Below are positions 35,913 to 46,580 of a stretch of 64,000 bases of DNA, piece after piece. The stretch's first letter is position 1, and each line of letters begins with the position of its first letter. The notes beneath the pieces were generated by a model that saw only the letters and a list, made by a program, of their open reading frames with translations, did no database searches and was not told the origin of the DNA. The stretch covers positions 62,001 to 126,000 of the forward strand of contig CADAQX010000008.1 of assembly GCA_902790215.1 (NCBI GenBank). Direction: 5' to 3'. A program made the translations under genes and the position numbers. The DNA is from an uncultured Bacteroidota bacterium. Lineage in GTDB: Bacteria; Bacteroidota; Bacteroidia; Bacteroidales; P3.

Positions 35913-36764
35913 TCAATAGAAATAATAGTCATGGGTCGTCTTGCCCTTCAGCGGGAACATCCAGCAAAACTTGATGCTGTACAGCAGGTCGAAATACCGG
36001 TTGTTGTCCTTTCCCTGCAATCCCAAATAATAGTCAATGGTATAGTCGCGTGTCGAGCGGCTCCACACCTGCGACACCTCGAAAGCCACATACACGTTGG
36101 CCAGGTCAGCCCTCCGGCTCATCAGCCATACACCCACGCCCTCGGTCAGCATGAACCCGTGGCGCTGGTGGTCGTACAGCAAGGCGTAGTCGTCGGTCAA
36201 CTGCGGCGCCCGCTCGTCGTTGGCCATAAAGATGGTCTGCTGCCGCATGTATCCCGCACTCAGGCGTGCCAGAATCCCCGAATTGGGATTGTTGGCGGCG
36301 TTGAAAGGAAACAGCTTCCCGAAACCGCCCTGCACACTCAGCCCGCGGTTGTGGCACGACATATTGGCATCAATGCCGTTTGCCCCCACAACAATGCCGT
36401 CGCGGGTGTACACTGGCCCGAGCCGCTCCTGGCGGTAGCGCAGGTTGTTGCCGCCAAACCACATGTCGCCCTCCAGCGTCACCAGCCAGCCCGACTTGTA
36501 CTTGTATATGGCGTCAATACCCACTCCCAGCCATGGCCCGCTGTACAGGCTGGCCATCGTCGCATTGCGGCTCACCGTGCCGGCAGGCGATGTCTCCGAC
36601 GAAAAACGGGTCGACGGGAACACCGGCCCTATGTTGAAACCGATAATATGGCACTCCAGCGTGTCGGTTTTCATGTCCACTTGAGCCCTTGCAGGCTGGC
36701 CAATCATCATCGCTCCGAACAGCACGGGCAGCGCACAGCAAAATATTTTTTCTCTGATATTCAT
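35913..36764 (-). CDS. Outer-membrane beta-barrel protein
   Basis: 283 residues from the ATG at 36764, with a signal peptide (IFCCALPVLFGAMMIGQPARAQ). The rest alternates in barrel-like strands with aromatic girdles (SGWLVTLEGDMWFGGNNL, GFMLTEGVGVWLMSRR, DLLYSIKFCWMFPL) and ends in DYYFY, a barrel-type terminal aromatic. It resembles Bacteroidetes outer-membrane proteins that precede waaA, but I do not recognise a named family. An in-frame ATG twelve codons upstream is less likely because it leaves an uncleavable leader. Confidence 0.65.
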   Translation of the reverse strand: MNIREKIFCCALPVLFGAMMIGQPARAQVDMKTDTLECHIIGFNIGPVFPSTRFSSETSPAGTVSRNATMASLYSGPWLGVGIDAIYKYKSGWLVTLEGDMWFGGNNLRYRQERLGPVYTRDGIVVGANGIDANMSCHNRGLSVQGGFGKLFPFNAANNPNSGILARLSAGYMRQQTIFMANDERAPQLTDDYALLYDHQRHGFMLTEGVGVWLMSRRADLANVYVAFEVSQVWSRSTRDYTIDYYLGLQGKDNNRYFDLLYSIKFCWMFPLKGKTTHDYYFY

Positions 36765-36821
36765 TAATATGATATTAATTTCGTAACTTTGCAAACTCAA
36801 AAGTTACCTTTTTTTCAAACT

Positions 36822-36829
36822 GCAAAGAT
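36822..36829 (-). promoter_or_regulatory. -7 element for the OMP-waaA-tamL operon
   Basis: TATCTTTG on the minus strand, 58 nt before the OMP start. A plus-strand TAACTTTG at 36783-36790 may serve proS but lacks a -33 match. Confidence 0.5.
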
Positions 36830-36867
36830 ACGCAAATTATTTGAAAACAACAGAAAAAAATATAAAT

Positions 36868-36935
36868 TCGTTAATTCGTTAATGTGTTAATTCGTTAGTC
36901 AAGGACTAACACAATAACACAATAACACAATTACA
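36868..36935. repeat. Octamer palindromic cassette in the proS leader
   Basis: Words GTTAATTC and GTTAATGT lead to GTTAGTC-AAG-GACTAAC, then CACAATAA words. The tip is a perfect 7-bp stem with a 3-nt loop. It ends 11 nt before the proS start codon. Confidence 0.8.
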
Positions 36936-36946
36936 CATCCAAAAAA

Positions 36947-38419
36947 ATGGCAAAAGATTTTGTAAAACGCTCCGAAAACTACTCCGAATGGTACAACGAA
37001 CTCGTTGTCCGCGCCGACCTCGCCGAGAACTCCGCCGTCCGCGGATGCATGGTCATCAAACCCTACGGCTACGCCATCTGGGAAAAGATGCAGCGCGCCC
37101 TCGACGACATGTTCAAGGCCACCGGCCATCAGAACGCCTATTTCCCCCTTTTCATACCCAAGTCATTCCTCAGCCGTGAAGCCGAGCATGTCGAAGGCTT
37201 CGCCAAAGAATGCGCCGTGGTCACACACCACCGCCTCATGAACAACCCCGACGGCACGGGCGTCGTCGTCGATCCCGACGCACGCCTCGAAGAAGAGCTC
37301 ATCGTGCGCCCCACCTCCGAAACCATCATCTGGAGCACCTATAAGAACTGGATTAAGTCTTACCGCGACCTCCCCATCCTCTGCAACCAGTGGGCCAACG
37401 TCGTCCGCTGGGAGATGCGCACACGCATGTTCCTCCGCACCGCCGAATTCCTCTGGCAGGAAGGCCACACCGCCCACGCCACCCGCGAGGAGGCCGAGGA
37501 GGAAGCACGCCGCATGCTCGACGTCTATGCCGACTTCGCCGAGAACTGGATGGCTGTGCCCGTCATCAAGGGCGTCAAGTCGCCCAACGAGCGCTTCGCC
37601 GGTGCTCTCGACACCTACTGCATCGAAGCCATGATGCAGGACGGCAAAGCCCTGCAGGCCGGCACCTCCCACTTCCTCGGGCAGAACTTCGCCCACGCCT
37701 TCGACGTGCAGTTCCTCAACAAGCAGAACCAGCTCGAATACGTCTGGGCAACTTCATGGGGTGTTTCCACCCGCCTCATGGGCGCCCTCATCATGACCCA
37801 CAGCGACGACAATGGTCTCGTCCTGCCCCCGAAGCTCGCCCCCATACAGGTGGCCATCGTGCCCATCTGCAAGACCGACGACCAGATGGCTGAACTCGAC
37901 GCCCACATCGCTCCCCTTATCGACTCGCTCAAGGCCAAAGGCCTCACCGTCAAGTACGACAACCGCACCGAGTACAAGCCCGGCTGGAAGTTTAACGAAT
38001 ATGAATTCAAAGGCGTGCCCGTGCGCCTCGCCATCGGCCCTCGCGACCTGCAGAACGGCACCTGCGAAGTCTGCCGCCGCGACACGCTGGAGAAAATCAC
38101 CATGCCCATCGAAGGCATCGCCGACCACGTCCTCCAGCTCATGGACGACATCCAGCGCAACCTCCTGCAGCGCGCCGCCGACTTCCGCGAAGCCAACACC
38201 CGCCCCGTCGACACTTGGGACGACTTCTGCACCGAAATCGAAAAAGGTGGCTTCCTTCTCTGCCACTGGGACGGCACCACCGAAACCGAAGAGAAAATCA
38301 AAGAGCTCACCAAGGCCACCATCCGCTGCATCCCCTACAATGCCCCCGAAGAGGAAGGCCGCTGCATCCTCACCGGCAAACCCTCCCACCGCCGCGTAAT
38401 CTTCGCCCGCGCCTACTAA
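36947..38419 (+). CDS. proS: Proline--tRNA ligase, archaeal/eukaryotic type
   Basis: 490 residues, matching the short ProRS without the bacterial editing insert. Class II motifs are clear: [18 protein letters not shown] (motif 1 region), [12 protein letters not shown] and [20 protein letters not shown] (motif 2), [11 protein letters not shown], and [20 protein letters not shown] (motif 3). The C-terminal domain ends in FARAY, and an anticodon-binding fold ([10 protein letters not shown]) precedes a zinc-like C-terminal region. A cassette sits in its leader, and its own 3' end is partly duplicated at 39462. Confidence 0.95.
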   Translation: MAKDFVKRSENYSEWYNELVVRADLAENSAVRGCMVIKPYGYAIWEKMQRALDDMFKATGHQNAYFPLFIPKSFLSREAEHVEGFAKECAVVTHHRLMNNPDGTGVVVDPDARLEEELIVRPTSETIIWSTYKNWIKSYRDLPILCNQWANVVRWEMRTRMFLRTAEFLWQEGHTAHATREEAEEEARRMLDVYADFAENWMAVPVIKGVKSPNERFAGALDTYCIEAMMQDGKALQAGTSHFLGQNFAHAFDVQFLNKQNQLEYVWATSWGVSTRLMGALIMTHSDDNGLVLPPKLAPIQVAIVPICKTDDQMAELDAHIAPLIDSLKAKGLTVKYDNRTEYKPGWKFNEYEFKGVPVRLAIGPRDLQNGTCEVCRRDTLEKITMPIEGIADHVLQLMDDIQRNLLQRAADFREANTRPVDTWDDFCTEIEKGGFLLCHWDGTTETEEKIKELTKATIRCIPYNAPEEEGRCILTGKPSHRRVIFARAY

Positions 38420-38422
38420 CCC
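38405..38422. repeat. proS tail sequence, first copy
   Basis: GCCCGCGCCTACTAACCC, containing the last codons and stop of proS, is repeated exactly at 39462-39479. Both copies are followed by an ACCACCTGTGG palindrome. Confidence 0.9.
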
Positions 38423-38453
38423 AACCGAACCACCTGTGGTAATTAAAAACAAC

Positions 38454-38488
38454 GAGGGTGTCCCCAACTTCAAGGGCACCCTCTTTTC
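38454..38488 (+). terminator. Terminator after proS
   Basis: GAGGGTG (38454-38460) pairs with CACCCTC (38477-38483), then TTTTC follows. Confidence 0.75.
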
Positions 38489-38626
38489 ATTTAGCCAGTA
38501 GTTTGAGGTTTGTTCCGAATAAGCAATCCTCTCCTGTTGGGGCGGATTTGTAATCAGGTTGTTGATAGTAATAAGTAATAACTAAAAAGGTGCGGCGGCC
38601 TACTTTTTACTTATTCTGTCGTTTTT

Positions 38627-38657
38627 GTTGTTATGTCAGAAAAAAAGTGTATTTTTG
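38627..38657 (+). promoter_or_regulatory. Promoter of the AT-rich lipoprotein gene
   Basis: GTTG (38627-38630), 19-nt spacer, TATTTTTG (38650-38657). A 10-bp hairpin (TTTGCAAACC / GGTTTGCAAA) begins a few bases after the promoter. Confidence 0.65.
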
Positions 38658-38659
38658 CA

Positions 38660-38960
38660 TTTGCAAACCGACAGATTATGGTTTGCAAAGAAAGCGCATT
38701 TTCGCCTTATTCCTAACATAGTGAAACTGGACATTTCTCAATGAATAACAAGGAATAAAGAGGAGATGAATGTCCGCTGTGGCGAGTATCCGTACCTATT
38801 ACGATACATCCATGGTGGAGCAATTCACCGAACTTTATTTTGTTATTCAGGGAGTCCAGCCCCACTATGTAAAAATAGGGTTTCAATGGATGGCTCCACT
38901 TTCTTTAATTATGTATGGCACTTCGACGGGTCTCGCAGTGCAGACAAAAACACAATAACT
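38660..38960 (+). promoter_or_regulatory. Long structured leader shared with the LRR gene
   Basis: About 300 nt between promoter and start codon: a 5' hairpin, a GAAAGCGCATTTT block, further small hairpins, then from 38885 the block AATGGATGGCTCCACTTTCT followed by CGGGTCTCGC and CAGACAAAAACA just before ATG. The same blocks in the same order lie at 54088-54222. Confidence 0.7.
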
Positions 38961-39428
38961 ATGACAAACAAATTAAAAGTTTTCGCAATGCTCTTGTGCG
39001 TTGCACTGTTCGGAATCTTCAGTTCCTGTGGAAAAGATGATGGTGGGTATTCTATACCTTCCAACGACAACGAAATCTACAACCTTCTTATAGGGAAGTG
39101 GAATGTGGAAATAATTAGTGATGAAGATGAAATACCTGGGTTTAGAGGTGAAATAGAGTTTCTTGAGTCGGGTGAATTGTTGGCAAATGGCGTATGGTCT
39201 GCTGATGATTGGAGTTTTTACAATAATGGTTTATGGAACGGGAAAGGGTCGTATGCTTTGTTCAAACGTCACCTGATATTATTTGTACCCGATGAAGTTC
39301 TAAGTGAAAGAGGTGGTCATTATGGTCCGTTATTCCATTATAGTGGAACAATAAAGTTTATTACAAAAAACGAACTCATAGTTGATTTAGGTTATCCATA
39401 TAGGTTTCATGGTGTCAGACCCAATTGA
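38961..39428 (+). CDS. Small lipocalin-like lipoprotein
   Basis: 155 residues from the ATG at 38961; the ORF continues upstream through the leader but that part is not protein-like. The signal MTNKLKVFAMLLCVALFGIFSSC has a lipobox cysteine at 23. The rest (LLIGKWNVEIISDEDE, GEIEFLESGELLANGVW, GTIKFITKNELIVDL) has the strand pattern of lipocalin-like Bacteroidetes lipoproteins, a guess without a specific family. It is visibly AT-richer than proS and flanked by copies of the proS tail, suggesting acquisition. Confidence 0.65.
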   Translation: MTNKLKVFAMLLCVALFGIFSSCGKDDGGYSIPSNDNEIYNLLIGKWNVEIISDEDEIPGFRGEIEFLESGELLANGVWSADDWSFYNNGLWNGKGSYALFKRHLILFVPDEVLSERGGHYGPLFHYSGTIKFITKNELIVDLGYPYRFHGVRPN

Positions 39429-39461
39429 ATAGTGGGTTTGTAACCCACAGCGATCAAGAGT

Positions 39462-39518
39462 GCCCGCGCCTACTAACCCGGCAAACCACCTGTGGCAATA
39501 ACAGGCGAACCGCCTGTA
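39462..39518. repeat. proS tail duplicate and palindromic units
   Basis: 39462-39479 repeats the end of proS exactly. Two ~22-nt units follow (AACCACCTGTGGCAATAA and GAACCGCCTGTAGAAATAA), similar to the one after proS. ACAGGCG-AAC-CGCCTGT is a perfect hairpin at 39501-39517. Confidence 0.8.
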
Positions 39519-39532
39519 GAAATAAAAAAAGC

Positions 39533-39560
39533 AACGCCCGCATCCAATCATGCGGGCATT
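39533..39560 (-). terminator. Terminator for the 40095-42611 gene
   Basis: GCCCGCAT / ATGCGGGC hairpin; on the minus strand it is followed by GCTTTTTTT. On the plus strand the downstream T content is weak. Confidence 0.65.
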
Positions 39561-39681
39561 GTTGTCTTATGTAGAGGGTTATAACTGTGACGGATTGCAA
39601 GTATGTCTCATCGGGTTGTTATTGTATTCTCTATTGATTCTTCTGATGTACCGACTCCCATTCAAGTCATCAAGCAATCAC

Positions 39682-39916
39682 TCAAGCATCGTCATTTATT
39701 CGCTCGTTATTCGATCGTTTTCCACTCGTTCTCCGTTTCACAAAGGGAAAAATGAGGGAAACATATCGAAAAACGATATGACAAGGAACGACGCAACATC
39801 GAGCCCGGAAGGCTTACTGAGGAACGTTGGGGACAAATATGCGACATTATCGGAACGTTGAGGAAAGGTGGCGTAACCCCTCGCAGAATAAAAAGTAAAT
39901 TACGCGCGAAGCGGCA
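39682..39916. repeat. Dispersed ~240-bp element, copy C
   Basis: Copy C shares with copy D the GTCAAGCAATCACTCAAG-like lead-in. Its end hairpin is ACGC-GCGAA-GCGG, with one stem base changed. Confidence 0.85.
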
Positions 39917-39931
39917 AACGTCGTTACTTCG

Positions 39932-40020
39932 ATTGCTTTAGTGATTGCTTGATTGTCTGATTGCTTGATTGTTTGAGTTATTTGACTGCGCCAGCACTCA
40001 AGCATTAACGTTGTACAGGG
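39932..40020. repeat. Octamer palindromic cassette
   Basis: GATTGCTTGATTGTCTGATT followed by GCTTGATTGTTTGAGT, then ATTTGACTGCGCCAGCACTC. The right arm is short. It follows repeat copy C directly. Confidence 0.8.
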
Positions 40021-40094
40021 TGAGAGCAGAGGGAGCTTGCTCACTATGCCGAGCCAAAACAACGTCACGAAGTAACACAATAATTCAAGCAATG

Positions 40095-42611
40095 TCACCG
40101 CAGGAGGGTCACGGTGCCGGTCAGGGTTTTCCAGCCCTTGTCGGCGGTGTCGATGTAGCGGATGTAATAGACGTATGTCCCTTGCTGGCAGGGGTGGCCG
40201 CCCGAGGTGCCGTCCCAGCTGCCCGTTAGTCCGTCGAACTGTGCCATACGCAACCCTCGCCGGTCATAGATTGACACCTCTGCCTTGAGGATGTGCGGGC
40301 TGCAAGCTAGTGCAAAGACGCTGTTGGTCTGCAGCATAGGTGTAATCACGTTGGGGGCAATAATCCATGTACTGTCAATAGGCTTTTGTCCCCAGTAGGG
40401 AATGACAATAAGTGTATAGTAAATAATGCTGTCGCATGAATCGCTAATATGAAGATGGATGGGTTCGTCGTGCACTTCGGAGCCAAATGTGATGTCGTTG
40501 AAGACAATGGGCATGTCTTCCAAAGCGACGGTGTCATAAACCCAGTTGCAATGTGGGCAGGTCACAAAGTCAATCTTCCAAAGCGTGTCGCAGCCCGACT
40601 CAGTCCAGTAGGTGGTGACGTAGTGTGTATCGGTGTAGTCCAGCACATGCCCGCGGAATGTGTACGCCCCTTCGCAAAGGCGGACAGAGAACGTAGAGTC
40701 GTGGTGGTTGTGGAACAATAGCTGCACCGAGAGGGTGTCGGACTTGAGAGTCAAGCACCCCTCGTCTTGATATTTATAGATGGCCAGCACAGTATAGCGA
40801 CCTGTGTCGTGCCAAGTATAAACTTGCGGCTGGGCAAATTCTTCGTCGGTATAGGAGAACCTTCGCACGGTGCCGTCGCCGAAGTCCCAAATCAGGCTGT
40901 CGCAAGGGCGTTTATTCTGTGCTTGAAAAGTGACAGGGTCGTAGAGGCACCATATAGAATCAGTAGGGACAGAGTCGGCCGGCATTCCGTTCACCGTGAG
41001 CGACAGTCCGCTGGGTTGCATATGCTGCAATATCACTTTTCCGCCCGACTTCCAGAAAGCCATAAAGGGTTTGCTGCCCCTGCTGTCGATATAGTGAGTG
41101 CCCCAGGAGGTGCCTCGATGACGGGCATTGAAGTAAGCATGGCTGTAGGGCGTTCCGTCAAGAGGAGTGAAGCACGTGTCAATCCTGTATGAGTCTAAAT
41201 AAAACGATTCAATATCCTCCGTAAGAGAGAAAATGTGTAGTTCGGAAGCAGCAGGCATAACATTGTTATCTGGGAAATATCCGTTTAAACCGGCGAATTT
41301 TACCTTTCCCCCATGCCACCATCGTGTCGGGGTCATGGTACACAGGTCTTTGGAAATCCATTTCACCAGTACGGGATTGTCCGACGTAATGTAATAAGGG
41401 CCTTCGCCGCTAACGCCTTCCCACCAGTCGGTTTTGCCGGGAGGTATCGTCAGGGTGCGGCTTCCATAGGAGGGATGCGCCATGTCGCGTATGGTGATTA
41501 CGGCGCCTTCATCCACCGCCGTTATTCTGATATATTCATTCGATTTAGCAGGCACCAGATACTCTTTCCCCGTATAGAACACAGGCACAGACTGTTCTAA
41601 AAACATATTTGACTCCACCGACCCCATGATGCCCGAGCCCGCCATGCCGCTGCTTTCAAACACAGCTATTCGTTTGCAGTCGCGGGCTTTGATGCGTGTG
41701 CCGGCCAAGTCTACACGAAAAGTATCCCTATTGACAGAGTCTCCTGCAAAGTTGTGCCGTTGTACCTTCACAGAGTCTACCAATGTCGAATTGGAATCCC
41801 GTGAGTCAAGGTCGTAATACGGAGCTATCAACGGGTAGTATTTGTCCTGCACCTCGCCGGCGGCAATGTGATAGAGCTGTCCTTTGCGGAGCGTGACAAT
41901 CAGTGTGTCGCCCGGACGCCGATTCAGCCAATCCCAGTCGCTCAGCACTATGTCGACTGTCACGCTGTCGTCAACCGCCACAATGTCTATCGATGCCTTT
42001 CCGGGCAGGAATAAGGGCAAATAAGGGAGGTCGTTATACTTATGGTGGTTGACAATAGGGGGCTGGGCAACATACTCGTCGCGAAGCATCTCTGTAGGCA
42101 AAACAACGCATTCTGACATGCTTGAGCCTTGAACTTGTATGTAAAGTGACACGGTGTCGGTTGTCGTGACGTGGAATCCTCTGTTCTGCGGCTGATCCAC
42201 AAAGGCACCGCTGTAGTCGTACCTCGGCACAGGGATACCCTCTTCGGTATAGGTTCTTTCGTGGCCGGGCAAATACACGTAAGAAACTGTATCGGCTATC
42301 CATGTTTGGCTCAGGGGGATCTCAATATAGTTGGTGTCTATATTGCAAAACTGGCGGTGCATGACATGATAGGTCTGCGAATAGCCGGTCAAATCGTTGG
42401 TTATTGTCAAGTCGCAGTCGCGTTCACTGACCACAAAAAGTCGGGAGAAGTTGGGCATTAATCCTCTTAGTGTCCTGGGAAAACAAACCCAGAAATCCGT
42501 CCCTGCAGTGGCATACTGCACCCCGCGGCGACTGCCCGGGTCGTCGTCCTGCGCCATGCACATCAATGGCCATAATAGCAGCAATACCAATACCATTTTT
42601 TTTGTCTTCAT
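40095..42611 (-). CDS. T9SS-secreted protein with IgGFc-binding-like and PKD domains
   Basis: 838 residues with a signal peptide (MKTKKMVLVLLLLWPLMCMAQ). The N-terminal half resembles the IgGFc-binding-type beta domain found in many Bacteroidetes surface proteins (AGTDFWVCFPRTLRG, VSERDCDLTITNDLTGY). A PKD domain (CDSLIWDFGDGT, near 600) follows, then a GCDT-type module, then a gliding-motility type C-terminal domain (APNVITPMLQTNSVF, VSIYDRRGLRM, SWDGTSGGHPCQQGTYVYYI, TGTVTLLR), the T9SS type B sorting signal. Surface location inferred; ligand unknown. Its C-terminal domain is a homologue of the one in the giant adhesin at 2351. Confidence 0.85.
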   Translation of the reverse strand: MKTKKMVLVLLLLWPLMCMAQDDDPGSRRGVQYATAGTDFWVCFPRTLRGLMPNFSRLFVVSERDCDLTITNDLTGYSQTYHVMHRQFCNIDTNYIEIPLSQTWIADTVSYVYLPGHERTYTEEGIPVPRYDYSGAFVDQPQNRGFHVTTTDTVSLYIQVQGSSMSECVVLPTEMLRDEYVAQPPIVNHHKYNDLPYLPLFLPGKASIDIVAVDDSVTVDIVLSDWDWLNRRPGDTLIVTLRKGQLYHIAAGEVQDKYYPLIAPYYDLDSRDSNSTLVDSVKVQRHNFAGDSVNRDTFRVDLAGTRIKARDCKRIAVFESSGMAGSGIMGSVESNMFLEQSVPVFYTGKEYLVPAKSNEYIRITAVDEGAVITIRDMAHPSYGSRTLTIPPGKTDWWEGVSGEGPYYITSDNPVLVKWISKDLCTMTPTRWWHGGKVKFAGLNGYFPDNNVMPAASELHIFSLTEDIESFYLDSYRIDTCFTPLDGTPYSHAYFNARHRGTSWGTHYIDSRGSKPFMAFWKSGGKVILQHMQPSGLSLTVNGMPADSVPTDSIWCLYDPVTFQAQNKRPCDSLIWDFGDGTVRRFSYTDEEFAQPQVYTWHDTGRYTVLAIYKYQDEGCLTLKSDTLSVQLLFHNHHDSTFSVRLCEGAYTFRGHVLDYTDTHYVTTYWTESGCDTLWKIDFVTCPHCNWVYDTVALEDMPIVFNDITFGSEVHDEPIHLHISDSCDSIIYYTLIVIPYWGQKPIDSTWIIAPNVITPMLQTNSVFALACSPHILKAEVSIYDRRGLRMAQFDGLTGSWDGTSGGHPCQQGTYVYYIRYIDTADKGWKTLTGTVTLLR

Positions 42612-42640
42612 GACGGGAGGTTTAATGCAGTTTGGGACTG

Positions 42641-42648
42641 CAAAAATA
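42641..42648 (-). promoter_or_regulatory. -7 element for the 40095-42611 gene
   Basis: TATTTTTG on the minus strand, 30 nt before the start codon; TTTA lies at the -33 position. Confidence 0.55.
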
Positions 42649-42800
42649 CTATTTTTTTTTTGAATATTAAATAGATGGTTTTCCCCGTTATCCGACAGTC
42701 TGCATGTTGTCTGCTTTTCTATTGTTGCTATTCTGTTTGTTTACACGATGTTCGGTGTGTTTCAGGTCGAGGTGAGGCCGTTCTTTTTTTTCGGGCAAGG

Positions 42801-43256
42801 TCAGATGGTGACGGTAATGCTGTAGGGCTCCGGGTACCAGCTGAGGAAGACGAGGGTGTAGGTGCCGTGGGGCAGGTGGGCTATCTGGAAGGAGTTGTCG
42901 GTGCGGCAGATGCAGTCGCATAGGGGGCCGTCGTGCTCGTATTCGCGGATGGTGATGGTGTCGGCATTGACGGTGATGTCGACGTCGATGCCGCCTTCCT
43001 CGAAGCAGCAGTTGACAAAGAGGTTGTGATGGGTGATGCTGAGTGTGCCGTGGCTGTAGGAATAACTGACTGAGTCGTTGTCGTCAAACAGGCCTTTCTC
43101 CTCCAAGGCTTGTTTGTCGGTGTGGTAGCTGCAGCCGGTGTTGCTGATGTTCTGCACGGTGGCTTTCGTGGTGTCGCCTTCTTTGTGGCACGCGACAGCA
43201 ACCATGCCGGTGAGGAGCAGTGCCGCCGCAAGGGTCTTGATGGTGTGGTGTTTCAT
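42801..43256 (-). CDS. Small lipoprotein
   Basis: 151 residues from the ATG at 43256. The signal MKHHTIKTLAAALLLTGMVAVAC ends in a lipobox cysteine at 23. The mature part has a beta-rich core (GTLSITHHNLFVNCCFEEGG, VDITVNADTITIREY) and a C-terminal strand pair (GTYTLVFLSWYPEPYSITVTI) with several cysteines, like the periplasmic domains of Bacteroidales putative lipoproteins. A 20-bp perfect tandem repeat lies just upstream. No named family. Confidence 0.6.
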   Translation of the reverse strand: MKHHTIKTLAAALLLTGMVAVACHKEGDTTKATVQNISNTGCSYHTDKQALEEKGLFDDNDSVSYSYSHGTLSITHHNLFVNCCFEEGGIDVDITVNADTITIREYEHDGPLCDCICRTDNSFQIAHLPHGTYTLVFLSWYPEPYSITVTI

Positions 43257-43270
43257 AATTATTTTAATTT

Positions 43271-43310
43271 GATATATTACACACATAAGAGATATATTAC
43301 ACACATAAGA
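43271..43310. repeat. Perfect 20-bp tandem repeat upstream of the lipoprotein
   Basis: GATATATTACACACATAAGA occurs twice without a gap, starting 15 nt upstream of the lipoprotein start. It could be a regulator-binding site. Confidence 0.85.
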
Positions 43311-43370
43311 CGTGCAATGATGCGAAATCTTACAGGTTTTAACGTCGTTTAACACCTGGGGGTAAATAAG

Positions 43371-43412
43371 AAAGACCGGCAATGCCTTTTGGGGGCTGTG
43401 CCGGTCTTTTTT
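43371..43412 (-). terminator. Terminator after gcvH
   Basis: AAAGACCGGCA / TGCCGGTCTTT stem with a T-rich flank on both strands. For gcvH (minus) it lies about 155 nt past the stop, beyond a palindromic cassette. Confidence 0.75.
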
Positions 43413-43541
43413 GATTGCTTGATTGTCTGATTGCTTGATTGTTTGAGTAATTCTGATTGCGTTAATGTGTTAATTCGTAAATTCGTGAGTCTTTGATGCA
43501 CCAAGGACTCACACATTAACACATTCACGCATTAACACATT
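43413..43541. repeat. Octamer palindromic cassettes, joined pair
   Basis: A TTGATTGC-type left arm (43413-43448) is joined to a GTTAATGT-type palindrome. The part at 43449-43541 is the reverse complement of 52960-53052 with only 2 mismatches in 93 nt. Confidence 0.9.
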
Positions 43542-43566
43542 AGGCATTCTCGTCTTCGCCTTTGGG

Positions 43567-43944
43567 TTAGGCGCCGATTTTGGCGGTGTAGGCGATGTTG
43601 TCCAGCAGGGCGTCGATGTCGGCCACGTTGGCGGGTTTGATTTTGATGATCCAGCCTTCGCCGTAGGGGTCGTTGTTGATGGAGGAGGCGTCGTCGAGGT
43701 TGGTGTTGAACTCAACCACTTCGCCTTCGACGGGCATGAGAAGGTCGGCCACGGTCTTGACAGCCTCGATGCTGCCAAAGGCCTCGCCGGCTGCGATGGT
43801 GTCGCCCACGCAGTCAACGTCGACAAAAACGATGTCGCCTAACTCGTGCTGGGCGTAATCGGTGATACCTACATAAGCAAATTCGCCTTCAACGCGTACC
43901 CATTCGTCGTCCTGGGTGTACTTCAAATTCTGAGGAATGTTCAT
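43567..43944 (-). CDS. gcvH: Glycine cleavage system H protein
   Basis: 125 residues, normal length. The H protein carries the aminomethyl group on a lipoyl-lysine between the P and T proteins during glycine breakdown. The lipoylation context [13 protein letters not shown] places the lysine at position 63. N-terminal [20 protein letters not shown] and [15 protein letters not shown] are diagnostic. Other gcv genes are not in the window. Promoter at 43991. Confidence 0.95.
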   Translation of the reverse strand: MNIPQNLKYTQDDEWVRVEGEFAYVGITDYAQHELGDIVFVDVDCVGDTIAAGEAFGSIEAVKTVADLLMPVEGEVVEFNTNLDDASSINNDPYGEGWIIKIKPANVADIDALLDNIAYTAKIGA

Positions 43945-43990
43945 TGTTTTATTGTTTTAAGTGATATATTGTATTGCTTGAAATTTTCTG

Positions 43991-44021
43991 CAAAGGTACG
44001 CATTTTCGTCTGTTTTGCAAC
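43991..44021 (-). promoter_or_regulatory. Promoter for gcvH
   Basis: Minus strand GTTG (44021-44018), 19 nt, TACCTTTG (43998-43991), 47 nt before the start codon. Confidence 0.65.
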
Positions 44022-44050
44022 TTTTTTTTTACGATATGAAATTTTTTTTC

Positions 44051-44058
44051 TATTTTTG
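44051..44058 (+). promoter_or_regulatory. -7 element for rho
   Basis: TATTTTTG; predicted leader about 118 nt. The -33 position reads TTTA. Confidence 0.5.
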
Positions 44059-44182
44059 TCTCATCAAAAAACGTCCGACAGTGAGGTGTTTTTCAATGTG
44101 AGATGTTAAATGTCAGGATGTTCCGTTTTTTTTATCGAAATTGAATTTTTTCTAAAATCACAGTAGTACACAAACTATTTTT

Positions 44183-46477
<2,295 letters not shown>

Positions 46478-46481
46478 TTTT

Positions 46482-46580
46482 TGATTGCTTGATTGTGTAA
46501 ATGCTTGAGTGGCTGACGCGGCCAAAATACTCAAAAAATCAAGCAATCACTTAGTTCTTAATTTTTAGTTCTTACCTCAG
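46482..46580. repeat. Octamer palindromic cassette between rho and ltaE
   Basis: TGATTGCT-type words, then ATGCTTGAGTGGCTGACGCG, then TCAAGCAATCAC, and a right arm of the AGAGGTAAGA class (TTCTTACCTCAG) directly before the ltaE start. It has the orientation of the 57796 copy. Confidence 0.8.

Noticed and set aside
39550-39861. A plus-strand ORF of 103 codons through repeat copy C, and a similar frame through copy B (22745-22936)
   Set aside because: The frame is broken in copies A and D, and differences between B and C are mostly non-synonymous. It is a by-product of the dispersed element.
39932-40020. Could the regularly spaced words be a CRISPR array?
   Set aside because: The words are 7-9 nt without unique spacers of constant length, and no cas gene is present.
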